From assembly GCA_026874595.1 (NCBI GenBank), contig CM049321.1, positions 14,095,479-14,159,478 on the forward strand: a stretch of DNA of 64,000 nucleotides. The letters are read 5' to 3'. The stretch is from Sipunculus nudus. Its lineage: Eukaryota > Annelida > Sipuncula > Golfingiida > Sipunculidae. Position 1 is the stretch's first letter, and each line of letters starts with the position of its first letter. Shown here in pieces: positions 22,694 to 35,113 of the stretch. Position numbers and translations under genes: made by a program. The notes under the pieces are model-generated. The model was not told where the DNA came from, made no database searches, and saw only the letters and a program-made list of their open reading frames with translations.

Positions 22694-24742
22694 GCATTTA
22701 TAAACAACTGTAATGTCTTCTATAGTCATTAAAATTGCAAATAAAAGTGTTTCATAATACAGGTTATAATATTGAATTAGTTGGAGGAGCAGTAAGACTA
22801 ACTAAGCTCAAATCCTTTGAGACTTGGTCATTAGAGATTGATGCTGACAGCACACAGAAGGCGTTGAGAATTATATTATTTATGATTCTTCTATCACAAT
22901 TTGCCAAGTCAGAAAAGTTAAATGTAATTAATAGGAAATTTATGTGCTCACACTATAAAGTCAGCAATTTTGTTATTGTTTTATATCATTAATTAAAATT
23001 ACAATTATAATAACATGAGAAAATATGGCTGACTACGGTTAAAAGAAATAAAAGATTTAATAACATTCAAGGCATATGTTTTCAACAAAAGATGTATATA
23101 ATCCAGCTTGTGCACGAATTCAAACTTGATCTTGGATCATGGTTTCAGAGAAATGAGTATTAGTTTCGCAGACCTCCAACGGTACAGTTTTGTGTACATT
23201 TATCTGCTATATAAAAATAAAAAAAGCTGGGCTGCAATCTATCATGTACATTCAGCTTCTACATCTAATGACTCTAGCAAATAAAGCATATCAAGAAGTA
23301 GGCATCCCATATTCCATAAGCTATCATTTAAATATCAGAATAGTTTATCATCATTCTTATCTGAATACAAAAGTTTAGCTTGCATTATATAGATAATGTT
23401 ACCCGGCTGCAAATCATACTCTAAAAATCTGTTTTCATTTAGAGAATGTTGTACCTATGATCTTGCTTGGATGAATTACTCAGAATATTTTCCATTGTGT
23501 GATTCCAAAATTACATTTCTTGTGAGTTTCAATTCACTGAGAAAACTAACGCAAATTTGAATACACATTTTAATTCATTCAAGGATAATGGTAATAGGAC
23601 AAGAGTTAAATAATAACCAGCATTTAAGAGTTAACTATTGTTTTGTCTTGTTTCTGTTAAAATTGTTTTCTGTATTGGTATAACCTAATTGCCTTGATTA
23701 TATATTCAAAGAAATGTAAACAAAAATAAGCCCGCCCAACGACTTAACAAAATTGACCTATTCACAGCTTACCTATAATAATGAATAAAGAGTAAAATCC
23801 TTTATGCGTGTTTTTGCATGTGGACTAAGAAACATTTCCGAAAACGGTGGGACATATCTGTGCAATGTGACAGATGATCTGGAATTAAATACAGCCTACG
23901 TTGTCACCTTTCTGCTTTTTAGTCTTCACAAAATATACATAAAAAACATCATCCCCCTCACACTGTTCTCAATTCTTTCTTAACTCATGACCAAATCCCT
24001 TAATATTCTTTAAGAACCATCAGCTATACATTTTAAAAATAAATTTACCGAAAGAAAAAATCGAATTAGAGTGTCAATTCTATATGTTATGTATAAATGG
24101 AGCTAAATCTGTATGTACTAGTGTGAATCAGGGAACACGGAGCTATAGTTTATAGATACAAGTTAACTGAAATCAGCAATGATCGACCATACCTTTTGCA
24201 CACTTAAAACAGAATATCTGTTGTCTCTATAAATAGTTTTTATGGATTTAAATGAAAATTTATTGAACAGTGGACCATTAAGGAAAAACTGAACAACTGA
24301 TTGTTTTTTTGCATGGTTTGCCTGTTAAAAGTAGCCGGGATGTAGATGCGTATTAAGCTGTTGGCAGAGGTATGCACTCTATAGGTGCTCTCTAAAGTTG
24401 TGATAAACGTCTTAACAAAGTCAACGTTTGTTTTCTAAAGTAAATATTTATACATATTGGCCTTCATTTTGCTCTAAAATCAGAATTGACCTGAAAAATT
24501 ACCAAACCCCTTTAGAAAATTGGCTCCTAATGTTTGCAAAGGTTAAGGCCTAACGATCACAAAAATGTAAGATATGCTCTCTTTTTACAATGAAAAAAAT
24601 TACTCGGTGACATATGCTGCCACAATAAATGGGAAAATGATAACATACGTGAAATGTCCACCAACAAAGGAAAAATATGATAGCCCATGCTTTTTATGGC
24701 CTGCAGCTACATCGCGTATGATATATTTTTAGCTGTAAACTA
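22694..24742. repeat. Segment E of unit 1, full length
   Basis: Homologous to 38661-40816 and 62099-64000. Non-coding apart from a possible immunoglobulin-domain relic (23789-23983). Unit 1 lacks about 70 bases found in the others after 'taccgaaagaaa' (compare 40030-40115). The end joins unit 2 at 24743 without any visible junction feature. Confidence 0.8.
23789..23983 (+). pseudogene. Possible immunoglobulin-domain exon relic
   Basis: Reads ACGLRNISENGGTYLCNVTD, then DLELNTAYVVTFLL. The order L-x-N-I-S, then G-T-Y-L-C, then V-T is the classic end of an Ig domain (strands E-F-G, pattern D-x-G-x-Y-x-C), with E-N-G-G in place of D-x-G. It is bounded upstream by an in-frame stop at 23786-23788. 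No clear splice sites or partner exon were found. Recognition rests on one motif, so this is a candidate only. Confidence 0.35.
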
Positions 24743-24857
24743 CTTTGCAATGATTCAAAAAAAGCGTTATACAATAGGCATATATACCTTATATCTCTGT
24801 TACTTCTGGAACATTTCAACTCTGTGTGGGAATATTACTAGTATATGAAATTAAATA

Positions 24858-24995
24858 GAGTAAAATCTCGCCTAACGACCGACTTATTTTACCACCTCAA
24901 ATTAATGACAACTTGTACTCGCCTGGACAACCACCTCGAAAATGCGTCAACTTTATTGAGATCCCCTTGGTGGTCTTCAATAAGTTGGTTCACTG
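24858..24995. mobile_element. Short MITE, unit 2 copy
   Basis: Duplicate of the 116-278 element with the same TA-flanked ends, but 138 bp long because an internal stretch after 'gacaacttgt' is missing. Confidence 0.55.
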
Positions 24996-25020
24996 TATAT
25001 TTAAGAAAATATATGTCTAC

Positions 25021-26841
25021 TGTATATCCGTGTTAGGTAATTCCATTAAACACCTTTCCTGATATACCCTTGTTCCCTAAATCTATTCCATATTCACCTT
25101 CTTTTCTTAAGAATACTTTAACACGTTACAGTATACTCAATTTATTAATTTAACAAGGTATACTTTTGCATGGAATGTACAAATTAGTCAGAACTCACGT
25201 TTTATATTGGTCAATTCGATAAAATCAAACAATAAAGATTTCCGAATTGATCCTAGTACAAGCAATTCTTCAAAAATATAATTTATAAAGACGATATGAT
25301 GTACAGACCTTTAAGTGGTTGGTACTCTTGCGTTCGTATTCCTGGAGTCTTTCTTAAAGCTGCGCCAACAGCGTGTAAGGAAAAAATTCAACTTGACATG
25401 TGTCACGGTTGTTGAACCAAGTGATGCTATGAACACCAGGGAATGGATACTACCCCCTCGGGTATGGGTAGAATATATATATGAATGCTAGTAAGCTGAC
25501 AGGGCGCCACTGTCCGCGTTAATTACAAATAGTGGTAGCTTCATAAGCACTGATAGAACTGCTGTAATTTTCCAGCCACCACTGCAGGCATATTATTATG
25601 CCTCAATGGCAAAGCGAGAACAGTCTCAGGAATGCAGTCATAATTTTATGGAATGAGCCATTTTCCTCTTGGATTGGATCAGTTCCATTGGTACAGAGTG
25701 GAATCGAACTGTAGAGATGGTGTTAAAAGATGGACTTATTGTCTATTTGGTCCCACGTCTTTTACTTTATAGGAAGTTGTAACATAATGTGATTAAAGGC
25801 TCTGCGAGTGAAAAGTTTAACAAATAATAAAAAAACACCCATGCTTAATGTTAAATCATGAAAAGACCCAAACAGTTCATGTGAATACTTTTGATGAAAT
25901 TCCTCTGCTGATAGTTGTTCAGAGTAAAAGGAAAATCTACGGAAATCTTGAATGACTCAGAATCAGCGTAAAAGAGCGTCCCCACTTCCACGAATTGATC
26001 TCCCGACGCGTTACGAACAGGAACAATATCGAAGGTTACCAAATTCCACGCGATTCGACCCTGATGACATGAAAATGAATGAGCCGCTAAAACGTCCAAC
26101 GATGCTACTTCGAATCAGTCACAAAGCATTACGTTGCTAATACGAGTTCGTCACAATAAATCTGCAGTTTGTTGTCTTAAGAGCTACTTGTTACTACGAA
26201 TTATAAGGAACCACCGAGCTTCTATTATGAACAACATAGGAATTCGAAACGATATATATCATACACATGAGGCCAGATACGGATCAGTAAGCATTCTTGT
26301 GACACTTTAGAATAAAATGCAACGCTTCATAACGCTATAGGCAACACAAAACGTTGTAAACTATTTAAATGAGGAGTGAAAGAGGTTTGCAACTCTCGGA
26401 GTATGCTTTCCGCTATTTCAGACATAAGAAATTAACTGATCATAGGATATTAAAATACTGCCCATATGATGTTCATACGCTGGCCATAGGACATTCACAT
26501 TTTGCCCATTATAGTAGAATATCCAAATATAATATACTAATCGTCAGTGTGAATGTCAAGTGATGAGTGAATGAATGTTCATCCCAAGACATACAATATG
26601 ATATGTGTGTGAGTAATGTGTGCGGGGCCGTCGATACACTGGACACGTAGACAAGAGCCAGGAGATTGAATGGGACATAAGCACGTAAATTTACGTTGAA
26701 TTTTGCGCAAAGAACATGTTCAAAATTTGGCTTTGAATCTTGTTTATTAGTCGTTTTGTTTCACAGGAGCGCTTGGTAACTATGAAACAGCAAGACTTAC
26801 CTGACGTCGAAAAGATGAGTTGATTGTAATGGTAATAAAAT
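25021..26841. other. Block present in units 2 and 3, absent from unit 1
   Basis: Between 25020 and 26842 unit 2 holds 1.8 kb that is missing from unit 1, where position 303 joins directly to 304. No target duplication or terminal repeat was seen at the edges, so a deletion in unit 1 (one base of junction overlap, T) is more likely than an insertion. Apart from the weak reverse-strand candidate at 25851-26099, nothing is recognisable. Confidence 0.75.
25851..26099 (-). pseudogene. Possible relic of a receptor ligand-binding domain exon (weak)
   Basis: The reverse-strand frame of 82 codons contains FDIVPVRNASGDQFVEVGT and then an acidic stretch ending in SVDFPF. The order 'aromatic-D-I-V, polar, G-x-F-V-x-V-G' recalls the end of periplasmic-binding-like ligand domains of class C GPCRs and receptor guanylyl cyclases. 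That is known family style plus inference, not a proven match. A second frame just upstream (reverse strand, about 26100-26040) reads SGSFIFMSSGSNR, which could be the preceding strand after a frameshift. The copy in unit 3 differs by two replacement changes, so there is no sign of purifying selection. It may equally be a chance frame. Confidence 0.2.
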
Positions 26842-28317
26842 TATGATGATCATATGGGATAATTTTCTGTCATTTTGTAGTAGTAACTGCGGATAATTGT
26901 ATCGATTCTAGGCAAATTATATCATTTAACAATTGATATTCCTTCATATGCAGCTTCATGCATATGAGGGTACACTTGAGAATTCGATGAGTATACGGGT
27001 TTGTTTATCAAGCAATTACTCTTTAATCATCAGGGATTTGGTTTATTATCTGTAATTTAAGTTGTTAACGTTCCGCATAAAAATGATTACATTTATAGAC
27101 GATACAGTAAAGTGTAATTTATACCAGACTAAATCATGTGAACCCCTGCTGATTTCTGCGGTTCACGGTGTCAGCATGTGCGGTGTGCCCATAAGCAATC
27201 AAAACTGTACTTCAAACTGAATATTCCTTTTGTGTCGCAAATATTATGTAAATGAAGAAATTGGAGGTATTCTATAGTCTGAACTGACGATTTTTTTTAA
27301 CAGTCGCACAAAAGACCATGGAGAAATATAAAGGGGCTTGGGGATGGGGTATTATTAAATATGGCTTCATTCATAAGTATACTCTTTGGAGTATCCGATT
27401 GGTAGTGTTTACGGGGCCGCGACTATTGTTTCGCCCGGGGCCCCTAATGGTGTTAAGACGGTCCTGTGAGTACGTGTGTGTGCCTGTGTGTGTCGGTGTG
27501 TGTGTTTGCTTCCAACAGAACTCCCTCAATAGTCCAGAAAATAGTCCAGAAAACATACATGGATATTACAGCAGATAAAGTGCTATCTTGTTTAAAACAA
27601 CTTGTTTATAATATGGGGGGTCCTACATAATAAACAAAACAAATTCAACAAGGGCATATGGCACAGCTTTGTCAATGGCGTTTTGCAACAAGTAACTTTT
27701 CTACCTCCGCATATATGCAACCTACCACCTTAGGTTACAGGTTTTTCCCGTTTGTCAACATTGCTGTGTTTACAAACATGTTGCTGATAAACAAGTTCAT
27801 ATTTCCTTTACAAAGGCCTGATAACAACATTTCATTAACAAGATTACTCTTAGAACATTAATATATACGCAGAGAAAGCCAGACATTTATGTTCACCCAA
27901 GCTACGCCAATAGTCGGCATGAAAGTGGTACGACTTACGCAGAAGCCCTTCACGATCTGTGACGAAGAGCCATTAAGCCAAAACATGTCCAATTCGTGGC
28001 GTATCGGGCCCCATTCGTGGAAGTGGGAACGCTACTTATTAAGTGTTATAATCATAGTGTTTCCTATTTTTCGACTAAGTTGCAGATTGGTTATAGACCT
28101 TACTTAGACCTTATTTAAGAGAATATTGCTACCTTTGTAACCTGTGCCCAAAAGGTGTCGTTAGGTTACATAGAAAACAACGTCCATATATACTAGAATA
28201 TAAACGATTCTAGATGCAACCACTTGGCTAGTGGTTATGGCAATTGGTTGATGCAGCCGCATAGTGAACCGACTTTTTTGTGTATAAACTTTCCATTGAT
28301 ATACAATGAACTAGCAT

Positions 28318-28319
<2 letters not shown>

Positions 28320-28380
<61 letters not shown>
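28320..28380. repeat. (CT)n(TA)n compound microsatellite
   Basis: CT run 28320-28358 followed directly by a TA run 28359-28380. The CT part is absent from the homologous sites in units 1 and 3. Confidence 0.95.
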
Positions 28381-30028
28381 GTTTGGAACAGGATTTCCAC
28401 AAAAATAGACCCATATTCTAGGTCTTGGCAACTTTCCTATTAAAGGTGATGACCTCATTTTATATAGGCTTCGTCTTCTTACCCACATATCTTCTTACAT
28501 ATATCTAATTAAGATCCATGGAATATTTGTTAACTTGCTGAAACGATATTTTTCTGCGGGCGGGGCTGGACTGTGCTAAAACCATGGTTTTTCCCGACTT
28601 TGTCTAAAGATATTATTAAACGTTATAAACGGACCGATGTATAATGAGGGAAATTAAAAAAATCAAATATTAAAAGAAAAATTGCTTGCTTGATTTGTTT
28701 AAAATATGTCACACAGTAACTATTTATCTTTCATGATCTATACAATACCAATATTTACTTAAATTTCAGCATGACAGGCTGCTGTGAAATGCCTGCTTTT
28801 TGTTGGTATACATGACAATCATCCGTGTGCGAAACGAATTTCGCCTAAAAAACATGTATACAGAGCGACCCAAAATAAGTTATTATCATAGAATATAAAA
28901 CTTATATACTTAAATATCATGAGTCTCTTGTCGCTATTAATAATTAAATGTACATTAAACACGTTGATTGATGACAGGGTTGGCACAATCTTCCCAGAAG
29001 GAAAGAAAATGAAGAAAGCAGTCAAAAAATATCAGTTTTTGTTTTTTTCATTTTGGCCCTTCATGTCGGTACAAATCAGGTGGATTGTTTTTACAAACTT
29101 TAATATGTTAACGATGTGCCAACAGACCCTTTGGGTGTCTGAGAAAGCGACTGTGGTGTGACTTGGGGCTCAGTGGGGTAGCCTTTTTAGTTGAACAATT
29201 TAGATGAACACAGTCCAAGGGGTGAAAAGTTGTTTGTACAGTTTGTACAATCTACAGTTGAGTAATAAAGGTCGTACAAACTAGAGTATACATGCTCAAG
29301 GTGTGTTTTGTACAGTATGGTTAGCCTTAAGTTGAGTAATTATACTTTAAATTAAATTAAATAATTACTTCAGTTTCATTTGGTTAAGCAGAAGCAAACA
29401 CTGTTTGATAATTAACTGACTGTTGAGCAGATTGCTTATCTATTTGTCCATTAATCAGCAGATCTAACCTGTCGATACAAAATACTAGGGCCTCCCCAAA
29501 ATGTCTCCTCCCAAAATATCTACAGTTCATTCTCCAAACCCATCTACTATAGAAAATGAGTGAAATTCCAAAATGTCTAAGGGCTTCCATTACTAATATG
29601 TTACTTATTATTTTTTATTTTTGGCTTCTGTTACTTATCGGTTACCTATTATTTTTTGGTTCAAGATATATTTGAGAAACAAAGGCTTTTTGCACTAATT
29701 AGGTATTGGTACTTACTGGTTAATTGATAATTATATGTTACCACATATATCTAGGAATTTAGGAATGTTTGAAACAACTGATTAACACCCTATTACTGGT
29801 TGATCATATCAGCAGTCATTATGAGACACAACACAACTCAGTGAGTAGAGATTTTGAGACCCGCGAAGTGAAAATTTTGGGAATTGATATTTTGGGCATG
29901 AACCCAATACACTGATGGAACTGATTTGTCTCAGTCTTAATGAACGAGGCATAGAGTCAGTCTTACTGTTCTCATATCGTCAGTTCTACTTATTTAACCA
30001 TGTGTAAATAATGAATAATTAATTGTAA

Positions 30029-30946
30029 TTCAGTGAAACTCCTTCCTGAGGATAACTCAGCAAGATGGACAACTTACTATAACGGACACTAAATCTCAGT
30101 CCCTTCAAATTTTCCTATATCTTCTGGTAAACGTAAACGCAGTAAAGCGGACAACTCAGTATCCAGGACAACGGACAAACTTTCCCGTCCCGACTGCGTG
30201 TCCAATCCATATTACGACATACTAAAGCGGACAGACATCGCGAGTTTCTTATCACATATATCTGAGGGTGATGGCGCTCCGAGGCCATAACCTCGTATGA
30301 CCTGTGTTGGTCACAGAGACAGCCTGGGAATAAAAGTGACTCGGTGAACCATCGGGATGTTTTTTGTAAATATAGTCGATAAGGTTGTTTATTTCTATAA
30401 ATATGTAGATATCAGAATCATTATTTAATTAAGAGCCGGTCAACCGGGAAAAACTTTTCAAACAGCTTTTCATTAGACAAAACCACTATTAAAGACTATT
30501 GTTTGTGTTTTGTGATCGGCGTCGGAAGTCTTAATTAGTTAAAGACATTGCCATGGTAAATGCGTGCTGAAAAATTGCCCACAGGCTTCATTAATTAACT
30601 TGTTTTTGTCATATTTTTGTATATAAAACATGCCATACTTAAAAGGAAAGTTCGTTTTAATATGGAGCTTATATAAAGTGAACTTTCGAACAGACGCTCT
30701 TTTTACTTTAGTATGCCTTATGATTACAACGGAAAGAGCTCGTTTTATATTTGTGTTCTTCATAACTATTCTTTTACAAAATAATCATGATGTCTAGACG
30801 CTGGCATCAATCAATCTTCAATGTGCCTAGTGCAACCAGCCTTGACCTATTACTTGCTTAAAAGATGAAGCATGGTACGTCAAAGTGAAACTGATAAGAA
30901 TATTGTGCGAGGCTCAGCTGATGACGTTAAGAGTGAAAGAGAGATT
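30029..30946. mobile_element. Pogo/Tigger-like element, right end deleted
   Basis: Unit 2 copy of the 3410-4667 element. The left end is intact (ttcagtgaaactcct). The right third, including the inverted repeat, is missing: 'gagatt' joins directly to 'cacggg', a 407-bp deletion relative to unit 1 (4428-4834) with ATT microhomology. A smaller internal deletion lies near 30600. Confidence 0.6.
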
Positions 30947-31299
30947 CACGGGAGATTGCCAACCGTGATTGATGAAAGTCAAGCCCAGGACTGTTTAAGG
31001 ATCATTTAAACATGTAGAGGGACAGTGATATTTGTATTTTCTGCTGCTCTTCATTTTCTCTTTTCTACTTAAAAAGCCGCGTTAATAATTATCCCAGGAA
31101 TAGTTAATTGGTCGGACTTGGATGGCCGTGTGAAGTAGAGTGCACACTTGCTAGCATTTCGCTATGATTTACCAAATAAAAATAATCATAAATGATGCAT
31201 GAGATTAAATATAGAATTTATGGAAAAGATTATGAAAACAGATTAAATATAAAAATAAGGATAATATAGGACACTTAAGTTTCATTTGAATTGCAGGAC

Positions 31300-33438
31300 A
31301 AGCACACTTTAACACACATTTATTATTTTTCTTCACTGTCATTAAAATATGGAATTTTCAGATGTGCATGCTTGCATTTGCATTTCTGGTACCTTTGCAT
31401 TTAAATGAAAATGCATTTGAACCTAACCCTGATGGTACGTTTATAAAGTAAGTTGTGTAGTATTTTATGAAGGTTGACAATGTTAAGCAGATGAATGTTG
31501 TGAAAGAATATCAGCCCCTGTTTATTTAATAAACTTAAATCCGTCAATCGTGTAATATATTTTCGTAAACACTTAAACAACTGTGTGGTGATATAAATTG
31601 AGGGTCACTATGATTGTAATCGAAAAATGAAGAAGTGAAAAATTATCGGTTGGATATCCATTTAATATGCCAATAAGTGTAGGAGCATTTATAGAAAATT
31701 CGTGCTGAGTAAATTTTGTTTTTAAAAATATGACATTATTCATTTTTATTCTTCACTTTCCTATGAAACCTAAAGAATATAGTGCCATTTTTTAAAATTC
31801 AGTTTTGACATTTCGTTCTGCTTGTTTTTAAATGCTTATAAAAATGTAAACAAAATAAATAGGAACTAGAGCATGAGAAAGGTTATTTTGTCAAAACATT
31901 TACATGCTAAAGGCACAATTTTTTTCTTTTAACAGTTTATTATTGTCTAGATCTTTATTTTAGGTTAATATTAAATGGATTATTCACATTCCAGATAGGC
32001 TAAATATACACCTATAGTATTATATACTGTATAAATATTAGATTTTTTTTTCTCCTGAAAACGTAATGGTTTATGCCAATATTTCTTCGAAACTCCTGTA
32101 CAGGTAATGATATTTCAGCAGGCGAGATGAGTGGGGCAAAATATGGCCAAAGCGGGGACGCCACCTTGTGGTCATACCTTGTGACTTCACAAGTCATATT
32201 TTTCACTCATCCAACTGGAGTTCCTTCTGTGTTTATTCTTTCACTTATTTGTTTGTATGGGAATGTCGTGCATGCGCAAGATTGGCCCTCTGCAGTCTTG
32301 TTATGGTAAACAAACCCACGGGGACTGTTTACTCAGATGCAGAACCGTAACAATGTATAAAACATGTGAGTTGGACATATTCATCCCATATGCCTGGAAA
32401 GTTTTGAAATTGTTGAATTCAGCCAAAATGAAGAAACGGTCTAGTTAAATTCTCATATTTTTGCGAATGTTTATTAAGTTTTAACATTTATTGCGGGGAA
32501 TAAGTGTTAATTTTTCTTTACTAAAAGCATAGGTAATCTTTGTCATTTGAACTAAAGGGGAAATATTGCTCCCGACCGTATAGGTTTCTAGACATACATT
32601 TTCTTTCACATTAAGCTCCTGAGTTATGTACAACGCACCGGGTTTTTGCGTATTTACTATAGGAATGGCAAATCATATCAAACTTTACATAAGTACCCCC
32701 TTTTTTGAAATCAAGGTTTGGTCACAATAACAATTGTCAGGTGCTTTACACAGGTCTTATTACCTTATAATAACATTAATATACTTTACATGTACTCCGT
32801 TTTTTAAATGCCAGAGAGGACTGATGAACGCTTGTCTGAACTGTACAGAAATATTTGAGCAAATTACAGTTATTCCAATTCACAAAATAATTAAGATTAC
32901 TTCTGATAATTTTAACCTGTCTTTGTTTAGTATTTTATTCCTTACTACCTATGAAGTATGCATTCGGGAATTACATAAAGGCAATGATAATTATTTAAAG
33001 TGTTTTGTAATGTTTGTTTGAATTAAATTGACGAAACCATCAGATTTACACGGTATGCAGGTGATGACATCGGTAGCAGCTGATTAAGTAGAGTGCAGCT
33101 GACCCCTGTGGAGTATGGTTTTTAGTTGTCCTGCATTTTATACTGGAATATAACATCCATCGTGAAGGGACTTTGCTGAGATATTTGTGAGATAGGTTAA
33201 TCTCGGATAATGAATTTGATATGCAGAAGTGTTGTCGTCTTTATGGTAAATATGTTGCATGTTTCACCACGACATTTGGCAGAAACTGAGTTCTGCTGTA
33301 GTGACTTACAGCCTGGTCAACATTCTTTTTGCTTATCAGTAAAAGTAGTACCTGTAAACCTTCGTCGTATCATCATACATCCCCCGCGGTTAGAACTCTG
33401 CATGTAATTAACGGTGCAATGAACACTAAAAAGTATAT
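31300..33438. repeat. Segment B of unit 2, unrecognised
   Basis: Homologous to 46560-48619 and missing from unit 1. AT-rich. Several overlapping short frames near 32073-32448 and a frame at 32734-33021 are not conserved as proteins between the copies. The last 250 bases lead into the CR1 and may be its 5' region. No known gene recognised. Confidence 0.7.
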
Positions 33439-35113
33439 ATGAATTTTGGGGTAATCAATGCCCAGTCTGTTACAAATAAATGTGCTGTCCTCGAGCAAAA
33501 CATTTTCGAAAGTGATTTGGATATAGTGGCTATTACTGAAACATGGCTAAAAGAACGTCATGTCATATTTCATGATTTGACACCGTCGGTTATAAATGTT
33601 TTCATGTCCCCAGGAATAATGATAAAGGTAATGGAGGGGTTGGTATTATTGTGAAAGAATCGGTGCAAACTGATATAGAAAAAAATGAAGCTTTAAAGAG
33701 TTTTGAGCATATTGAGGAAACCATTTCTACAGGTAGTAAGAGTTTTCGGTAGTTACTTATTTATAGATCCCCCATCATCCAAAAGAAACCAGCTGATGGT
33801 AATGCAGTTTATTGATGAATATGATATATACTAACATAGACTTGTATGTGAGCCGGAGAATGTGATCCGTGTTGGTGTTCAACGTTCATGTGAATGATGG
33901 AAATAACTCGCAGTGTACACATTTAAACAATTGGTTACAAATGACACACAAATTAAGGCTAATACTTTAGATTACGTTATTACGAGGGAGACAATCATCC
34001 ATTGTACAAAATATCCACGTTGATACTTTTATCTCTGACCATGATGTTGTTTTGGGGCAGATTCTAACTCTCAAGTCAACATTTTCTGTTAAGAAAGTAA
34101 AATCATGCAAAGACCGTGGTCTAGATATATGTGCTTTTGATGAGGCTTGCCGGTCATCACTGGCCGAACGTTATATTGAAACTAATGAAAGCACTGTAGA
34201 ACAAGCTATTAAGGAGTACAATACTGTGCTTGCAGACCTTATTAACATACATGCTCTAGAGAAAATCTGACAAGTACTTAATCCGTCGAAATCTCCACAG
34301 TCTGATGAACAACTAAGGGACATGGTACAGCGTTTGAAAGAATTTCAAAGAACATCAAAAGAGACGTTCAAGGTTCACGGTTCATAGACAGATATTTATT
34401 AATCAGCCAAATACTCTTCGAGAAGTCTTTAAGGAAATGAAATGGTCATTCATTCATTGCTTCAAAATGAATGGACGCTGAATCTGATCCCAAACTTTTA
34501 TACAAAACTGTAAATAATGCTTTTTCTCAATCGACTGATAGTCTTTGCCTGTCTCTCTGTCTAGAAGCCTCAAATTGGTTTAAGGGGTATTTTGAGCAAA
34601 AATATTGATTCAATAAGAAATGAGCTAGACAAAGTTTCTTCTTCGTTAACAAACCCTTTATATATCCATGAGGTATCACCATATCATGAGATATCTTTGT
34701 CATTTTTCTTACCAGTTAATGAGGCTAAAATTCGCAAACTGATTAGTAAAGTGCAAAAGAAATCATGCCAACTGGTCCTATCCCCACTTAGTTATTAGTA
34801 AAAAAAATCACTTAATACAGTTGTGTCATGAATCACATCATTGGTTAGAAATTTTTTGCCACTGCTGATGTAACATCTTAAATCCGTTACTTAAAACACC
34901 TACACTGGATGCTGAGTGTGTGAAAGAAAAGTATAGGCTAGTATGTATCCTGCATTGTCTCTAAAGTGCTAGAAAGAGCCATGGCACAGCCACTTACTGT
35001 ATACATGCACCAAAATAACCTTGGTGAGCCTATGTAATCAGCTTATAGAAGTGGCTGTTCTACAGAAATGCCCTTCTGCGAGTTGAAAATGACATTTTAC
35101 AAGCTATTGATAA
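33439..35113 (+). mobile_element. CR1/L2-like LINE: endonuclease, linker and RT N-terminus, decayed
   Basis: 33439-33654 opens with INAQSVTNK and DLDIVAITETWL, the start of an apurinic-type endonuclease. After a frameshift come GGVGIIVKES (about 33633-33662), FNVHVNDGNN (about 33880), LDYVITRE (about 33966) and SDHDVVLGQ (34034-34060), the catalytic S-D-H motif. 34052-34270 continues into the linker. 34496-34798 encodes the region ahead of RT (YFEQK, DSIRNELDKVSSS), and about 34810-35113 the RT N-terminus, ending at 'gataag' before the TIR element. Many stops and frameshifts. This is the only copy in the window that retains the endonuclease; its RT resumes at 36803. Confidence 0.87.

Larger units (their letters stand above)
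9115..23264. repeat. Second-level tandem array T1-T3 (4.75-4.77 kb period)
   Basis: The word 'aaatgagctagac' starts at 9115, 13881 and 18640, giving periods of 4766 and 4759 bases. Each copy holds CR1 linker and RT N-terminus, TIR element, CR1 RT to C-terminus, internally deleted CR1, and the first part of segment E. Copies T2 and T3 are nearly identical over at least 13.7-16.9 kb versus 18.5-21.6 kb, differing mainly in poly-G length. T1 differs a little more. Confidence 0.93.
1..24742. repeat. Macro-repeat unit 1 (segment A, L1 3' piece, T0-T3 CR1 array, segment E)
   Basis: The first bases (ctttgcaatgattcaaaa) recur at 24743 and 40817, and the whole interval up to 24742 is followed directly by unit 2. 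Unit 1 lacks two blocks found in the other units: 25021-26841 (missing between 303 and 304) and segment B plus most of the L1 (missing at about 5186). It carries extra tandem CR1 copies instead. The phase is set by the window edge, so the true duplication breakpoint is unknown. Seen directly by aligning the three copies by eye. Confidence 0.9.
24743..31299. repeat. Segment A of unit 2, non-coding
   Basis: Same content as 1-5185 plus the 25021-26841 block. Local differences include a CT microsatellite in front of the TA repeat, about 60 extra AT-rich bases near 29315-29372, and a deletion of the right end of the TIR element near 30946. No convincing coding region was seen apart from a weak reverse-strand candidate at 25851-26099. 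Confidence 0.8.

Noticed and set aside
24700-24760. Macro-unit boundaries as LTRs of a giant retroelement
   Set aside because: No TG...CA ends, primer-binding site or gag/pol/integrase sequence. The repeat phase simply follows the window edge.
32073-32448. Four overlapping forward frames in segment B as a gene
   Set aside because: Frames disagree with the unit 3 copy and show no recognisable domain.
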